NCBI GenBank assembly: GCA_900177435.1
Contig: FXAI01000010.1
Coordinates: 63,281-127,280, forward strand
Length of the DNA stretch: 64,000 nucleotides
Source: Alteromonadaceae bacterium Bs31
Lineage (GTDB): Bacteria; Pseudomonadota; Gammaproteobacteria; Pseudomonadales; Cellvibrionaceae
Direction of reading: 5' to 3'
The notes beneath the pieces were generated by a model that had not been told where the DNA came from, made no database searches, and saw only the letters and a program-made list of their open reading frames with translations. The first letter of the stretch is position 1. Every line of letters starts with the position of its first letter. The translations under genes and the position numbers were made by a program. Below are positions 18,819 to 26,969 of the stretch, piece by piece.

Positions 18819-19024
18819 TCTGCCGAATAGATTGGTAACACCAAGCTGCTTAGACATCAGCTTACTATCTTAGCCCTACTCTACAGACATAAAAACAGGA
18901 CAGTATAAAGCACCACTATCCTTGCCACTCCTACGCAAGCACCCCTACCCATTTTCGATATTTATTTTTCAATAGGAAAAACCGAAAATTATTTTTCGAC
19001 CGATTAGCAAAATAGAAAATCAGT
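18819..19024. other. AT-rich intergenic stretch
   Basis: No open frame with coding character. The first part of the gap before the gene at 19161 shows AT-rich sequence and no terminator. The remainder (19025-19160) holds the enhancer palindrome, an IHF-like site, a sigma-54 promoter and the ribosome site. Confidence 0.5.
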
Positions 19025-19039
19025 TTTGCAAATTGCAAA
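19025..19039. promoter_or_regulatory. Enhancer palindrome, copy B
   Basis: TTTGCAAATTGCAAA is a perfect 7+1+7 dyad and fits TTYGCA-N3-TGCRAA. It ends 71 bp before the sigma-54-type promoter at 19111. Confidence 0.65.
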
Positions 19040-19081
19040 TCAAACCAAAAAAACCAAGACATACGAACAAATAAACGCCTA

Positions 19082-19094
19082 TATCAAAGGCTTT
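19082..19094 (+). promoter_or_regulatory. IHF-like site
   Basis: TATCAAAGGCTTT matches WATCAA-N4-TTR except for the last base. It lies between enhancer copy B and the promoter at 19111. Confidence 0.45.
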
Positions 19095-19110
19095 AAGACA
19101 AAAATAACAA

Positions 19111-19126
19111 TGGCACGAGTACTGCA
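19111..19126 (+). promoter_or_regulatory. Sigma-54-type promoter before the GT26 fusion gene
   Basis: TGGCACGAGTACTGCA matches the consensus with one change (CTGC for TTGC) and correct spacing. Predicted start near 19137 gives a 24-nt leader to the GTG at 19161, containing ATTGGAG. This position argues against an earlier translation start at 19026. Confidence 0.75.
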
Positions 19127-19160
19127 AATACACCAACAACAACTTATTGGAGTAGTCATC

Positions 19161-20381
19161 GTGCAAAACTCAACACTCAATAAAACAGGGCTTGGCACAA
19201 GCCTTGAACTTATCGAAACACTTATTGCAGTATTTTTTATAACCGCGCTTATTCCTTTTTTTATACTTAACGCGTTGCTATCTCTAACTCAACTTAAGTC
19301 CCCGCTTACAACATCTACGGTATTTGATGCCTGCGGAGGCAAACATTTTTATTCACAGTGGAATCACGGCCCACTCAAGAGTAGTTTGCTGCTGCTAAAA
19401 ATACTCAGCGGTGAATTTTCATTTTGTGGAATTAGCCTCTGCAATAAAAGGCCTGCCATTACACTACGCTCGAACACGCTAAAACCCGGTATTTTTAGCG
19501 TTCACCAGCTCCACCAAACAATGGGCTACATTGAAATGAGCCACTCAGAATCCTTAAAATTTCACGAGAACAAGCGCTCATTAATCTTTGATATCAGCCT
19601 TGCTGCAAAATCCATAGTCGCACAAATGCTATTCGATGCATCGGAGAAAATTGCGCCAAAACGCTTCGACCTGCTCGGCGTAAGCATTGACAACGTTAGC
19701 AAGAAGGAAGCCCTGTCATTTATATTTGATGAGCCAGTGGAAAGCTGCCGTTCCCTGTGCTTTATCAACGCTCACTCCATTAACCTCTCCTGTAGCAAGC
19801 CCGATTTTCGTTCAAGCCTAAACCAGGCAGATTGCCTGCTAGCGGACGGTTCAGGAGTAAGACTTGGCGCCAGTATAAAGGGTGTAAAACTGCGAGATAA
19901 CATTAACGGCACCGACCTGCTTCCGCACATCTGCCGGCGCTTACAGCAGAATGGGGAATCAGTATTCTTGTTCGGTTCCGAGCCTGGCGTCGCCAAGCGG
20001 GCAGCCGACAAACTGCAAAAAAAATATCCGGGCTTGAAAATAGCAGGAACCCACCATGGTTACATTAATCAACAAGAAAGCGACGACATCGTCGAAAAGA
20101 TAAACGGCTCCGGCGCAGCGCTTTGTCTGGTTGCCCTCGGCTCCCCTGTACAGGAAAGATGGATCGAGGAAAACAAGCACAAGCTCGAGTGCCATACAGT
20201 CATGGCGGTTGGCGGCCTTTTTGATTTCTACTCAGGAAAAATAGCGCGCGCACCGCGCTGGATGCGGGAAATCGGTATGGAGTGGTTGTTCCGGCTGGCA
20301 ATGGAGCCGAAGGTTAAATTCAAACGTTACGTAATTGGTAACCCACTTTATATCGCTCGAATTCTGTCAGCGTACTCATAG
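19161..20381 (+). CDS. WecG/TagA/CpsF glycosyltransferase fused to a sugar-transferase remnant
   Basis: A 406-residue protein. Residues 165-400 are a GT26 domain: LLGVSIDNVSKKEAL, LLADGSGVRLG, DNINGTDLLP, FLFGSEPGVAKRAADKL and the signature GSPVQERWIEENK. GT26 enzymes add a sugar to undecaprenyl-PP-linked acceptor. Residues 15-40 are a membrane helix, and 45-155 echo a bacterial sugar transferase in order (GPLKSSLLLLKILSGEFSFCG, LKPGIFSVHQL, NKRSLIFDI) but lack KFRSM and DELPQ catalytic motifs. The GTG at 19161 has ATTGGAG 8 nt upstream and follows a sigma-54 promoter; a longer frame from 19026 would overlap the regulatory sites. Confidence 0.88.
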   Translation: MQNSTLNKTGLGTSLELIETLIAVFFITALIPFFILNALLSLTQLKSPLTTSTVFDACGGKHFYSQWNHGPLKSSLLLLKILSGEFSFCGISLCNKRPAITLRSNTLKPGIFSVHQLHQTMGYIEMSHSESLKFHENKRSLIFDISLAAKSIVAQMLFDASEKIAPKRFDLLGVSIDNVSKKEALSFIFDEPVESCRSLCFINAHSINLSCSKPDFRSSLNQADCLLADGSGVRLGASIKGVKLRDNINGTDLLPHICRRLQQNGESVFLFGSEPGVAKRAADKLQKKYPGLKIAGTHHGYINQQESDDIVEKINGSGAALCLVALGSPVQERWIEENKHKLECHTVMAVGGLFDFYSGKIARAPRWMREIGMEWLFRLAMEPKVKFKRYVIGNPLYIARILSAYS

Positions 20382-20420
20382 AAAATTACAACACTAACAG
20401 CTTATAAATTAATAGGAATC

Positions 20421-20436
20421 TGGCACTACTGTTGCA
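20421..20436 (+). promoter_or_regulatory. Sigma-54-type promoter before the phosphoglycosyl transferase gene
   Basis: TGGCACTACTGTTGCA matches TGGCAC-N5-TTGCW at every defined position. Predicted start near 20447, followed by the strong ribosome site AAGAGGAG and ATG at 20489. No enhancer palindrome is visible nearby, so activation may come from a distant copy. Confidence 0.82.
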
Positions 20437-20488
20437 AATATTATAAAACAGCTCAAATACAGCTCAAGAAAAAAGAGGAGTTTTCAGC

Positions 20489-21169
20489 ATGCAAACTTTA
20501 CCCAACAGCCCCTGGCACTTAGTACACAATTTAATTTTTAACAGCTATATTTTACACGCGGACTTTTCCTTTAAAAGAACATCGGAAAGCCTTCAGAAAG
20601 TTTTAGTTACCTTTGGGTTTTTATGTGCCCTGCCCTTACTGGCACTGGTGTATTGTGTGCTTCGCTTGGAAAGCAGGGGCAACCCCATCTACAAGCAGCA
20701 ACGTATTGGCCTGCATGGCCGAGAATTTACCACCTATAAATTCCGATCGATGTACATACCTTCAGACCCCCGTTTTATAGATGTATCTACCTTGCAAAGC
20801 GACCGAGAGGGTATTTGCAAAAAACTAAAAAAAGACCCCCGTATCACACCCATTGGGCGATTTATTCGCAAGTACTCCATTGATGAACTACCGCAACTAT
20901 GGAACATCGTAAAAGGCGATATGGTACTGGTGGGGCCCAGACCTGCGCTACCGGAAGAAGTCGCACAATATAATGAACTTGCCAAGAAAAGGCTCAGTGT
21001 TATGCCCGGGCTAACAGGGCTATGGCAAATATCGGGACGAGCGGACACCAGTTTTGAAGAGCAAATAAATCTCGACCTGCGTTACATTCAAAAAAAGAGC
21101 TTGCTGTCAGACCTGATTATTATCTTCCATACTCCCGCCACGGTATTATCCGCCAGAGGCGCCTACTGA
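20489..21169 (+). CDS. Undecaprenyl-phosphate sugar phosphotransferase
   Basis: A 226-residue monotopic phosphoglycosyl transferase that starts repeat-unit assembly by moving a sugar-1-phosphate onto undecaprenyl phosphate. It has one hydrophobic segment (residues 38-58), KQQRIG, YKFRSM (83-88), the catalytic acidic pair in SIDELPQLWN, GDMVLVGPRP (143-152) and PGLTGLWQISGR (173-184). The large N-terminal domain of WcaJ-type enzymes is missing, so it is the short form. A perfect sigma-54 promoter precedes it and a terminator follows. Confidence 0.93.
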   Translation: MQTLPNSPWHLVHNLIFNSYILHADFSFKRTSESLQKVLVTFGFLCALPLLALVYCVLRLESRGNPIYKQQRIGLHGREFTTYKFRSMYIPSDPRFIDVSTLQSDREGICKKLKKDPRITPIGRFIRKYSIDELPQLWNIVKGDMVLVGPRPALPEEVAQYNELAKKRLSVMPGLTGLWQISGRADTSFEEQINLDLRYIQKKSLLSDLIIIFHTPATVLSARGAY

Positions 21170-21214
21170 ATGCCGAGCGCAAGTAGTTCCAGAAAATTTG
21201 GCATAGAGAATTCG

Positions 21215-21236
21215 ACCGGCTTTAGCCGGTTTTTTA
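21215..21236 (+). terminator. Rho-independent terminator after the sugar phosphotransferase gene
   Basis: Stem ACCGGC / GCCGGT with a TTTA loop, followed by six T. Its T-run overlaps the stop codon of the minus-strand gene ending at 21234. Confidence 0.88.
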
Positions 21237-21644
21237 TTGCCATAAATCCTTCAGGTGAAAAGCAGGGAACAGGTCAATGCCCAACAAAACCTTTAGGCCA
21301 TACAGGAGCAACAAAAAAAGGGGGATGGCCAACAGTATCGTAATGTAAATAAAGAACAAAAGACTAAAACCTCTGGCCAACACCACACGCTGCAGTTCTT
21401 TATCACGCGTTGCAACACGGCGGTCTTTACCCATCAGAAATACAAAATAATAACGGGAAAAATACAAAGGCAGAGTGCCCCTTACATCCACCGCATGCCG
21501 TCGAAAGGGCGCGTTGGCACTGATAGCCGCACGTATCTCTCGCAGCTGATGCAGGTTCAGGCTTTTGAACACCAAGGGGTCGATACTGCTCATAACATGC
21601 TGAGTATAAGCATCAAGCTCTTCGGTTTTAGGATTATTTGGCAT
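21234..21644 (-). CDS. Small membrane protein of unknown function in the polysaccharide locus
   Basis: A 136-residue protein on the opposite strand from its neighbours. The soluble N-terminal half has a basic segment with FRRHAVDVRGTLPLYFSRYY and MGKDRR. Two hydrophobic stretches in the C-terminal half (around residues 90-122, LLFFIYITILLAIPLFLLLL) suggest one or two membrane helices. I do not recognise a named function. Location inside the locus suggests, but does not prove, a role in polysaccharide production. Confidence 0.6.
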   Translation of the reverse strand: MPNNPKTEELDAYTQHVMSSIDPLVFKSLNLHQLREIRAAISANAPFRRHAVDVRGTLPLYFSRYYFVFLMGKDRRVATRDKELQRVVLARGFSLLFFIYITILLAIPLFLLLLYGLKVLLGIDLFPAFHLKDLWQ

Positions 21645-21703
21645 AAAGACAGCACACTTTCACGAATGTTGTAAGTCTAGCCTGTAAATCACACCATTCC
21701 CAT

Positions 21704-21736
21704 TTTGCAAAAAAGCGCTGAATATCGCTTTGCAAA
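21704..21736. promoter_or_regulatory. Pair of enhancer half-sites, copy C
   Basis: Two half-sites related to the enhancer palindrome, TTTGCAA at 21704-21710 and TTTGCAAA at 21729-21736, lie 67-100 bp upstream of the perfect sigma-54 promoter at 21804. Neither forms the full 15-bp dyad seen elsewhere. Confidence 0.4.
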
Positions 21737-21785
21737 TTGAGACTCTGCGCTCCACCGGCCAGCACACCCAATAAATACCCAACAA

Positions 21786-21798
21786 TATCAACAACTTA
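21786..21798 (+). promoter_or_regulatory. IHF-type site
   Basis: TATCAACAACTTA, a full match to WATCAA-N4-TTR and identical to the site at 16437. The shared block is 16 bp long (AATATCAACAACTTAG). It ends 5 bp before the sigma-54 promoter. Confidence 0.6.
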
Positions 21799-21803
21799 GG
21801 TGG

Positions 21804-21819
21804 TGGCACAGCTATTGCT
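21804..21819 (+). promoter_or_regulatory. Sigma-54 promoter of the export/polymerase operon
   Basis: TGGCACAGCTATTGCT matches TGGCAC-N5-TTGCW perfectly. Predicted start near 21830 gives 25 nt to the ATG at 21855. Confidence 0.85.
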
Positions 21820-21854
21820 CTCACTTAGACATTAGATCAATGAGCGTAAACACC

Positions 21855-23108
21855 ATGCAATACAAAATTATCGCAGCACTACTAATAGCCTTCGGCGCCA
21901 GCGGGTGTACTCAGCAGCACGCTCTACACAGTGTTGATAACCCCTCCGAAAAGTTTTACGGCCATGAAGCAGAACAAGGCGAGCGTGTCGCGCACATGAA
22001 CGCATCAGTACATGTTTATGCGTCCAACTTAAACTGCGAAAACAGCGATCATTTTGCTAAAGCACTTCACTATCGTGCAGATCACGGCATAACAAGCGCT
22101 CAGCACAACAGCTATGCCAAACCCCCGGCAGGCTTGTTTAACCGCGAGCTTCCCTTGAGCGCTGGCGATATGCTGGTGATACAGATAGAAAACGGGGAGG
22201 GTTTCAACGGCGACTATGTACTCAACCCAGACGGCAGCCTGGAAATCCCGCTGCTCGCACCAATCGCTGCAGCGGGTTTGACCACTGCTCAGCTAGCAGA
22301 AAAAATTGAAATAGCTCTGGTACGCGCAGAAATTTTTAGACCCTCGGCAGCACAAGCCAGTGTACTCGTAAAACATTGGGCACCCGTTAACATTATAGTC
22401 AGTGGCGCGGTTTTCTCGCCCGGTAGAGTTGTTATCAATGAACAGCTGAAACAGAGCGTAGTTAACGAGCGCTTACTGGCGCACGGCGATTTCACAGCAA
22501 AACGCTCGATTGTTGAAGCGCTGAGGGCAGCATCCGGAATTCGCCCGGATGCAAAACTCGACCAGGTAATACTGGTACGAAAAGGCTGGCAAATTGAGCT
22601 CGACTTACGGGGCATTTTAAACGGTACTCAGGTGCAGGATATTGCACTTGTGGATGGCGACCAGATTATTGTACCTACCACAGGCTGTTTTCAATCTGCG
22701 CTCGTCAAGCCTTCTCAGATCACGCCCAAAGGTTTTCGCGTGTTCATGTCAAACCTGACAGTACCCGCACAGGATAATTCCAGCTCGAGTATCGGGCGAT
22801 ATAGCTCAAACCTGCCTTATGGTTCGACCCTGCTGCAAGCGGCAGTATCGGCAAATTGCGTTGGCGGTACACAGCTAACGAATTCTCCGCGCAAGGTCGT
22901 GCTGGCCAGTAAAAACCCTATAACTGATGAGTTTCAGGTTATCGAACGCTCGGTAGAACAATTGATGCGTGCGCCTCATAGAGAGGATATTAATCCCTAC
23001 CTAATGCCTAACGATGCGCTGGCCTGCTACGACTCCGATATCACCAATTTAAGGGACTTCGCCAAAAGTGTGTCTGAAGTGATTATTCCCTTGAAATTGT
23101 TTTTCTAA
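21855..23108 (+). CDS. Polysaccharide export outer-membrane lipoprotein (Wza/OPX family)
   Basis: A 417-residue lipoprotein with signal MQYKIIAALLIAFGASGC (lipidated Cys18). It has the Poly_export domain (LSAGDMLVIQIENGEGFNGDYVLNPDGSLEIPLL) and one or two SLBB-type segments (VNIIVSGAVFSPGRVV; ASGIRPDAKLDQVILVRKG). OPX proteins form the outer-membrane channel for capsule or exopolysaccharide. The ATG at 21855 is preferred over one at 21840, which would leave only about 10 nt of leader from the predicted sigma-54 start. It heads a five-gene run to 27840. Confidence 0.85.
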   Translation: MQYKIIAALLIAFGASGCTQQHALHSVDNPSEKFYGHEAEQGERVAHMNASVHVYASNLNCENSDHFAKALHYRADHGITSAQHNSYAKPPAGLFNRELPLSAGDMLVIQIENGEGFNGDYVLNPDGSLEIPLLAPIAAAGLTTAQLAEKIEIALVRAEIFRPSAAQASVLVKHWAPVNIIVSGAVFSPGRVVINEQLKQSVVNERLLAHGDFTAKRSIVEALRAASGIRPDAKLDQVILVRKGWQIELDLRGILNGTQVQDIALVDGDQIIVPTTGCFQSALVKPSQITPKGFRVFMSNLTVPAQDNSSSSIGRYSSNLPYGSTLLQAAVSANCVGGTQLTNSPRKVVLASKNPITDEFQVIERSVEQLMRAPHREDINPYLMPNDALACYDSDITNLRDFAKSVSEVIIPLKLFF

Positions 23109-23123
23109 AATAGAACCTAGCGA

Positions 23124-24524
23124 GTGCTTACTGTGAATACTCTGCCTGCCCCAATTACCAATAGCGATCGAATTCGCGGCACTCTGCGAAGAATGCGTGG
23201 CTTTCGCTATTTTTGGACGGCTTTAATCGCTGTGCTGTTACTGGTAGCTATCGTTATTTTGTACCTCTCAAGGCCACCCGTATATTCCAGCACCATGAGT
23301 GTTGTGCTACCGGGTTCCGGTAACTCCAGCAACTTTAATATCGAGGATGTGGGTACAGCAAACCAGGCAACCAACACGCCATTTAGCAGCGTGAGTTTTA
23401 ACCCTCTGGTCAATTACCGCGAAATTTTTAAGAGCCGCGAGGTTATGCGCAGTGTTTCTGACCGACTGGGCGTAAGCACAGAGGCCCTGCGCCTGCCACG
23501 GGTTGAGCTAAGAGAGCGAACGTCCATATTATTTATCCACGTAGACGGGCCATCTGTCGATTTTGCAGAAGCATACGCTTATGCACTTTACGATGCCTTT
23601 CAGGAGTCGCTCGAACGACTGCGTCATGATGAAATGTTTTTAAGAGACGACAGCATTCGCGCCGCTCTCGATCAATATCGTTCACGCCTGGCTCTAACGC
23701 GCAGTGCTATCGTCAACTTTCAACAACGTGCCTTGCTGGTCTCCACCGATCAAGTAAAAGAGTTGATGAACACCATCAGCACCTTGAACGAGAAAAAAAT
23801 TACCGCTCAATCTTTTTCACGCAATACAGAAGATTTTGTACGACAGCTCAGCCTGGACCTGGGCGTTTCGCCTGCATTGGCAGGGCAAGCCTTTAGACTG
23901 CAGAGCGACCCGGTATTCCGCGGTTATTTAAAAGAGATGGATGCCAGCGCCATGAAGGTTGCTGAATATTCCTCCGTTTGGGGAGCAAAACACCCTAAAG
24001 TGGTTGTACAGAAATTGCGTTTTGAGGGCGTTAAGAAATCACTCCATTTTCGCAGTACGGAAGTTGTTGGTCCTTCGGCAGCAGACATACTCTACGCCAT
24101 GGATCTGTCGAGCAATCTGCATCGGGCAGAACTGTTTTCCTCCCTAATGGACAACTACGCAAAACTCCAGGGCATTGAAGCGGAAATAAAAGCGCTGGAA
24201 ATTTCTGAAGCAAAACTGCAAGACAGGCTAAAAATTTATACCCGCGAATCTGCAGAACTTGAACGGCTGGAACGCGAACACGCACTGGCAGAGGCTGTAT
24301 TCACATCAGCTGCGGCAAAACTGGAAGCCTCCAAATCAGATATTTTTGCGTCGTACCCTGCGGTACAACTGCTTTCAACACCTTCACTGCCCAACGCCCC
24401 CAAGAGCCCTAACACCCTGTTTGCAATTGGCCTGGGTGTACTGGGAGCCCTTTTTGTCTTATTCGGATTACTCACCGCATGGCACAGACAACACTTAATA
24501 AGCTTACTGCTGAAGAACAGCTAG
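23124..24524 (+). CDS. Chain-length determinant protein without kinase domain (PCP/Wzz-GumC type)
   Basis: A 466-residue inner-membrane protein. A first membrane helix lies at about 34-52, a long periplasmic alpha-helical region includes the coiled stretch LQDRLKIYTRESAELERLEREHALAEA, and a second helix is at about 435-458 after the proline-containing SLPNAPKSPN. These are Wzz-domain hallmarks. There is no Walker A tyrosine-kinase domain in this protein or nearby. It partners the OPX channel in export and chain-length control. The GTG at 23124 and one at 23133 are both possible starts. Confidence 0.85.
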   Translation: MLTVNTLPAPITNSDRIRGTLRRMRGFRYFWTALIAVLLLVAIVILYLSRPPVYSSTMSVVLPGSGNSSNFNIEDVGTANQATNTPFSSVSFNPLVNYREIFKSREVMRSVSDRLGVSTEALRLPRVELRERTSILFIHVDGPSVDFAEAYAYALYDAFQESLERLRHDEMFLRDDSIRAALDQYRSRLALTRSAIVNFQQRALLVSTDQVKELMNTISTLNEKKITAQSFSRNTEDFVRQLSLDLGVSPALAGQAFRLQSDPVFRGYLKEMDASAMKVAEYSSVWGAKHPKVVVQKLRFEGVKKSLHFRSTEVVGPSAADILYAMDLSSNLHRAELFSSLMDNYAKLQGIEAEIKALEISEAKLQDRLKIYTRESAELERLEREHALAEAVFTSAAAKLEASKSDIFASYPAVQLLSTPSLPNAPKSPNTLFAIGLGVLGALFVLFGLLTAWHRQHLISLLLKNS

Positions 24525-25777
24525 TACTGCTCTCACTGGCAGCGACCTATCCGGTATACCTGCTTGGTGGGCTCTATGTGCTGGGCTCAGTGCTGGGCTG
24601 GTTACTACTGTGCTTGTTTGCACTTAAAGTGTATTTACTGGGAAAAGAAAAATACCCTAGCAACCCTCTATTAAACGTATCCCCGGTGGCCTGGCTTTGG
24701 GCACTGGGCATGCTAGGCATGTTGGTAGCCTTGCTTGAAGCTCACATTGATCGACAACTGGGTTTTGGCACCACCATTAAATCAAGCCTTGGCTGGGCAA
24801 AGGGATGGGCGTTGATGGCACTGTTCCCAATTCTGGGATGCATGATCTCCATTCGGCCAGAAGTCATTACACGAGGCGTTTGTATAGCTTCAGCCAGCGC
24901 TTTACCTTTCGCTGCCATCGGCCTGTTGGTTTATCTCGCAGGTCTACCCGGCGATATTTACTTGTCGCCGTTTAAAGCCATTGGCGGCCCACACGAAGTG
25001 TTTGTTGTTCGGCTATTCGGCATCAACCCAGAGACTGGAATGGCTCGCTGGCAATTTACCGGGCCATGGGCACCTGCCGCCGGATTGCTGAGTTGTTTTT
25101 ATTTGGTAATGAGCCTCCAGGAAAAAAATACACGCTGGAGAATACTGGGGGTCTCAGGCGCAGTATGCATGTGTTTGCTCTGCCAAAGCCGCGCCGGCTG
25201 GGCAGTATTCATGGCTATCATCCCTATCATGATCTGTATGAGTAATTTAAAAAATCCGCTCGCCTTGTTTAGCGCCGCCCTTCTAATTCCAACGCTGTTT
25301 TTACTGGGTCAACCCGTCATCGAATGGATGTATGAATCCTATCTACAGATAAAAGACAGCCGACCAGATTCCACCCGAGTGCGAGGCACCCTCGCGCGGC
25401 TGGCGCTACAGCGCTGGGAAAACGAAGCCCCGGTCTGGGGGCATGGCGTTGTAGAGCGCGGCCCAAAAATTGTTGAGTACATGCCCATAGGAACACATCA
25501 CACCTGGTATGGCCTGTTATTTATCAAAGGAGTAGTAGGCCTTTTTTCATTAGCTATTCCCTTATTTTTTACCTGCCTGGTACTGCTGATCTATGCACAG
25601 CAATCGGCAATTGCAAAAAGTGCACTGGGCATTTGCATCATCATGATTTCTTACAGTTTTTTTGAAAACCTGGAAATACTGGCTTATGTATTCTGGCCAG
25701 CATTGCTTTGGATCGGCATAAGCCTGAGGCCCAGAGCGGCCAGTAATACGTCATCATCGAGGAGTTGTTATGAATAA
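24479..25777 (+). CDS. O-antigen ligase/polymerase-like membrane protein (Wzy/WaaL type)
   Basis: A 432-residue protein with about ten or more membrane helices and a large loop before the conserved region RVRGTLARLALQRWENEAPVWGHGVVERG, followed by IGTHHTWYGLLFIKGVVGL. This is the Wzy_C pattern, in which an Arg and a His in the periplasmic loop are important. It would polymerise repeat units or ligate the chain. The frame starts 46 bp inside the end of the chain-length gene, suggesting translational coupling; a later start would cut the first helix. Confidence 0.82.
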   Translation: MAQTTLNKLTAEEQLVLLSLAATYPVYLLGGLYVLGSVLGWLLLCLFALKVYLLGKEKYPSNPLLNVSPVAWLWALGMLGMLVALLEAHIDRQLGFGTTIKSSLGWAKGWALMALFPILGCMISIRPEVITRGVCIASASALPFAAIGLLVYLAGLPGDIYLSPFKAIGGPHEVFVVRLFGINPETGMARWQFTGPWAPAAGLLSCFYLVMSLQEKNTRWRILGVSGAVCMCLLCQSRAGWAVFMAIIPIMICMSNLKNPLALFSAALLIPTLFLLGQPVIEWMYESYLQIKDSRPDSTRVRGTLARLALQRWENEAPVWGHGVVERGPKIVEYMPIGTHHTWYGLLFIKGVVGLFSLAIPLFFTCLVLLIYAQQSAIAKSALGICIIMISYSFFENLEILAYVFWPALLWIGISLRPRAASNTSSSRSCYE

Positions 25778-26969
25778 TCGAAGCTATTTAGTGGGCTACT
25801 ACGGCATGCGCAATACCGGAGACGACGCCCTGATGCTTGCAACTGCATGGGGAGCCAATACATTTCTTGGCTCATCAGAGTTTATCGTTAATTCACCGCG
25901 CACAGTGAGGCTGCCAGGAGAGCAGGTATTACCTGCAACACTCGCAGAAGTACAAGGTATTCGCGGCGAAAACAGATTGCGCCAGTATGCTAACGCCCTA
26001 CGCAGTAATACGGTGATTTTCGGCGGTGGATCGGTGCTACACAGCTCCCAAGACATTGCCATTAAACGACACTTAATAAAACTGAGTGGCAACAAGCAAG
26101 CATTGGCTCTCGGTGTTGGAGTAGGGCCATTCAAAGACAACCGCGCCGAAAAACTCTGCACAAAGTTTTTAAATGAATGTGAGTTTGTTGGGGTGAGAGA
26201 TCAGCAAAGCCTGGATATCGCCAAGGCCATCGCCCCAGCGGCGAACGTAAAACTAACCTTCGATCTTGCGCCTCTGCTTACTCTCAATAAGCACTACACA
26301 GCGGAGCGAAATGAGCGAGTAGGGATCGCCATTTGCCTTTGCCCCAATGAGCGTCTTTCAGGTGGAATGTCCGATGAGGTTAGCCGCCTAAACGTTCTAG
26401 CGGAAGCGCTCACCAGAATTTATATTGAAACAGGAAGAAAAGTAACGCTCATCGACTTTAACGGTCACGATAGCGAGCTTGGCGATAACAAAGTCCATCA
26501 GGAACTAAAATGGCGCCTACCCGAGGTACTTGTAAAAGAACATCTATATTACAACGAAAATCCTCTTCAAGTCCTTAAGCGCTTAGCCGGTTTTGAGCTG
26601 GTTATTGGTATGCGCTTACACGCCGCCATACTCGCCTACCTGGCTGAGACGCCTGTCATCCCCCTTAATTATCACTCCAAATGCGCTGGTTGGTGCGAAC
26701 AGATAGGAATATCTGAGGACTATATTTTTGACAGCCGACAGTTCGACCCTCAGCACTTGGTAAACGAAGCTACAAGTATTTTGTCTGGCAACTACAAGCA
26801 ACCCACATTAACGACGGCAAAAGCAACTGAACTTGCACTCAACAACTGGAGATTTCAAAATGCTAGCGAAAAAAATGAAGATTTCGGTGGTTATTCCGCT
26901 ATACAACAAGTCTCGAAGTATTTTATCAACTCTGAACAGCGTAATCGCTCAAGCAGATCTGCTTCATGA
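25770..26969 (+). CDS. Polysaccharide pyruvyltransferase family protein
   Basis: A 399-residue protein with the family pattern: GYYGMRNTGDDALM at the N-terminus, VIFGGGSVLHSS near residue 90, GVGVGPFKDNRAEKL, FVGVRDQQSLDIAK, and GMRLHAAILAYLAETPVIPLNY near 275. Members transfer pyruvate from phosphoenolpyruvate to a sugar as a ketal, adding negative charge to exopolysaccharides. It overlaps the previous gene by 8 bp. Its last 36 residues run in a different frame through the start of the next glycosyltransferase gene, a 110-bp overlap. Confidence 0.88.
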   Translation: MNNRSYLVGYYGMRNTGDDALMLATAWGANTFLGSSEFIVNSPRTVRLPGEQVLPATLAEVQGIRGENRLRQYANALRSNTVIFGGGSVLHSSQDIAIKRHLIKLSGNKQALALGVGVGPFKDNRAEKLCTKFLNECEFVGVRDQQSLDIAKAIAPAANVKLTFDLAPLLTLNKHYTAERNERVGIAICLCPNERLSGGMSDEVSRLNVLAEALTRIYIETGRKVTLIDFNGHDSELGDNKVHQELKWRLPEVLVKEHLYYNENPLQVLKRLAGFELVIGMRLHAAILAYLAETPVIPLNYHSKCAGWCEQIGISEDYIFDSRQFDPQHLVNEATSILSGNYKQPTLTTAKATELALNNWRFQNASEKNEDFGGYSAIQQVSKYFINSEQRNRSSRSAS

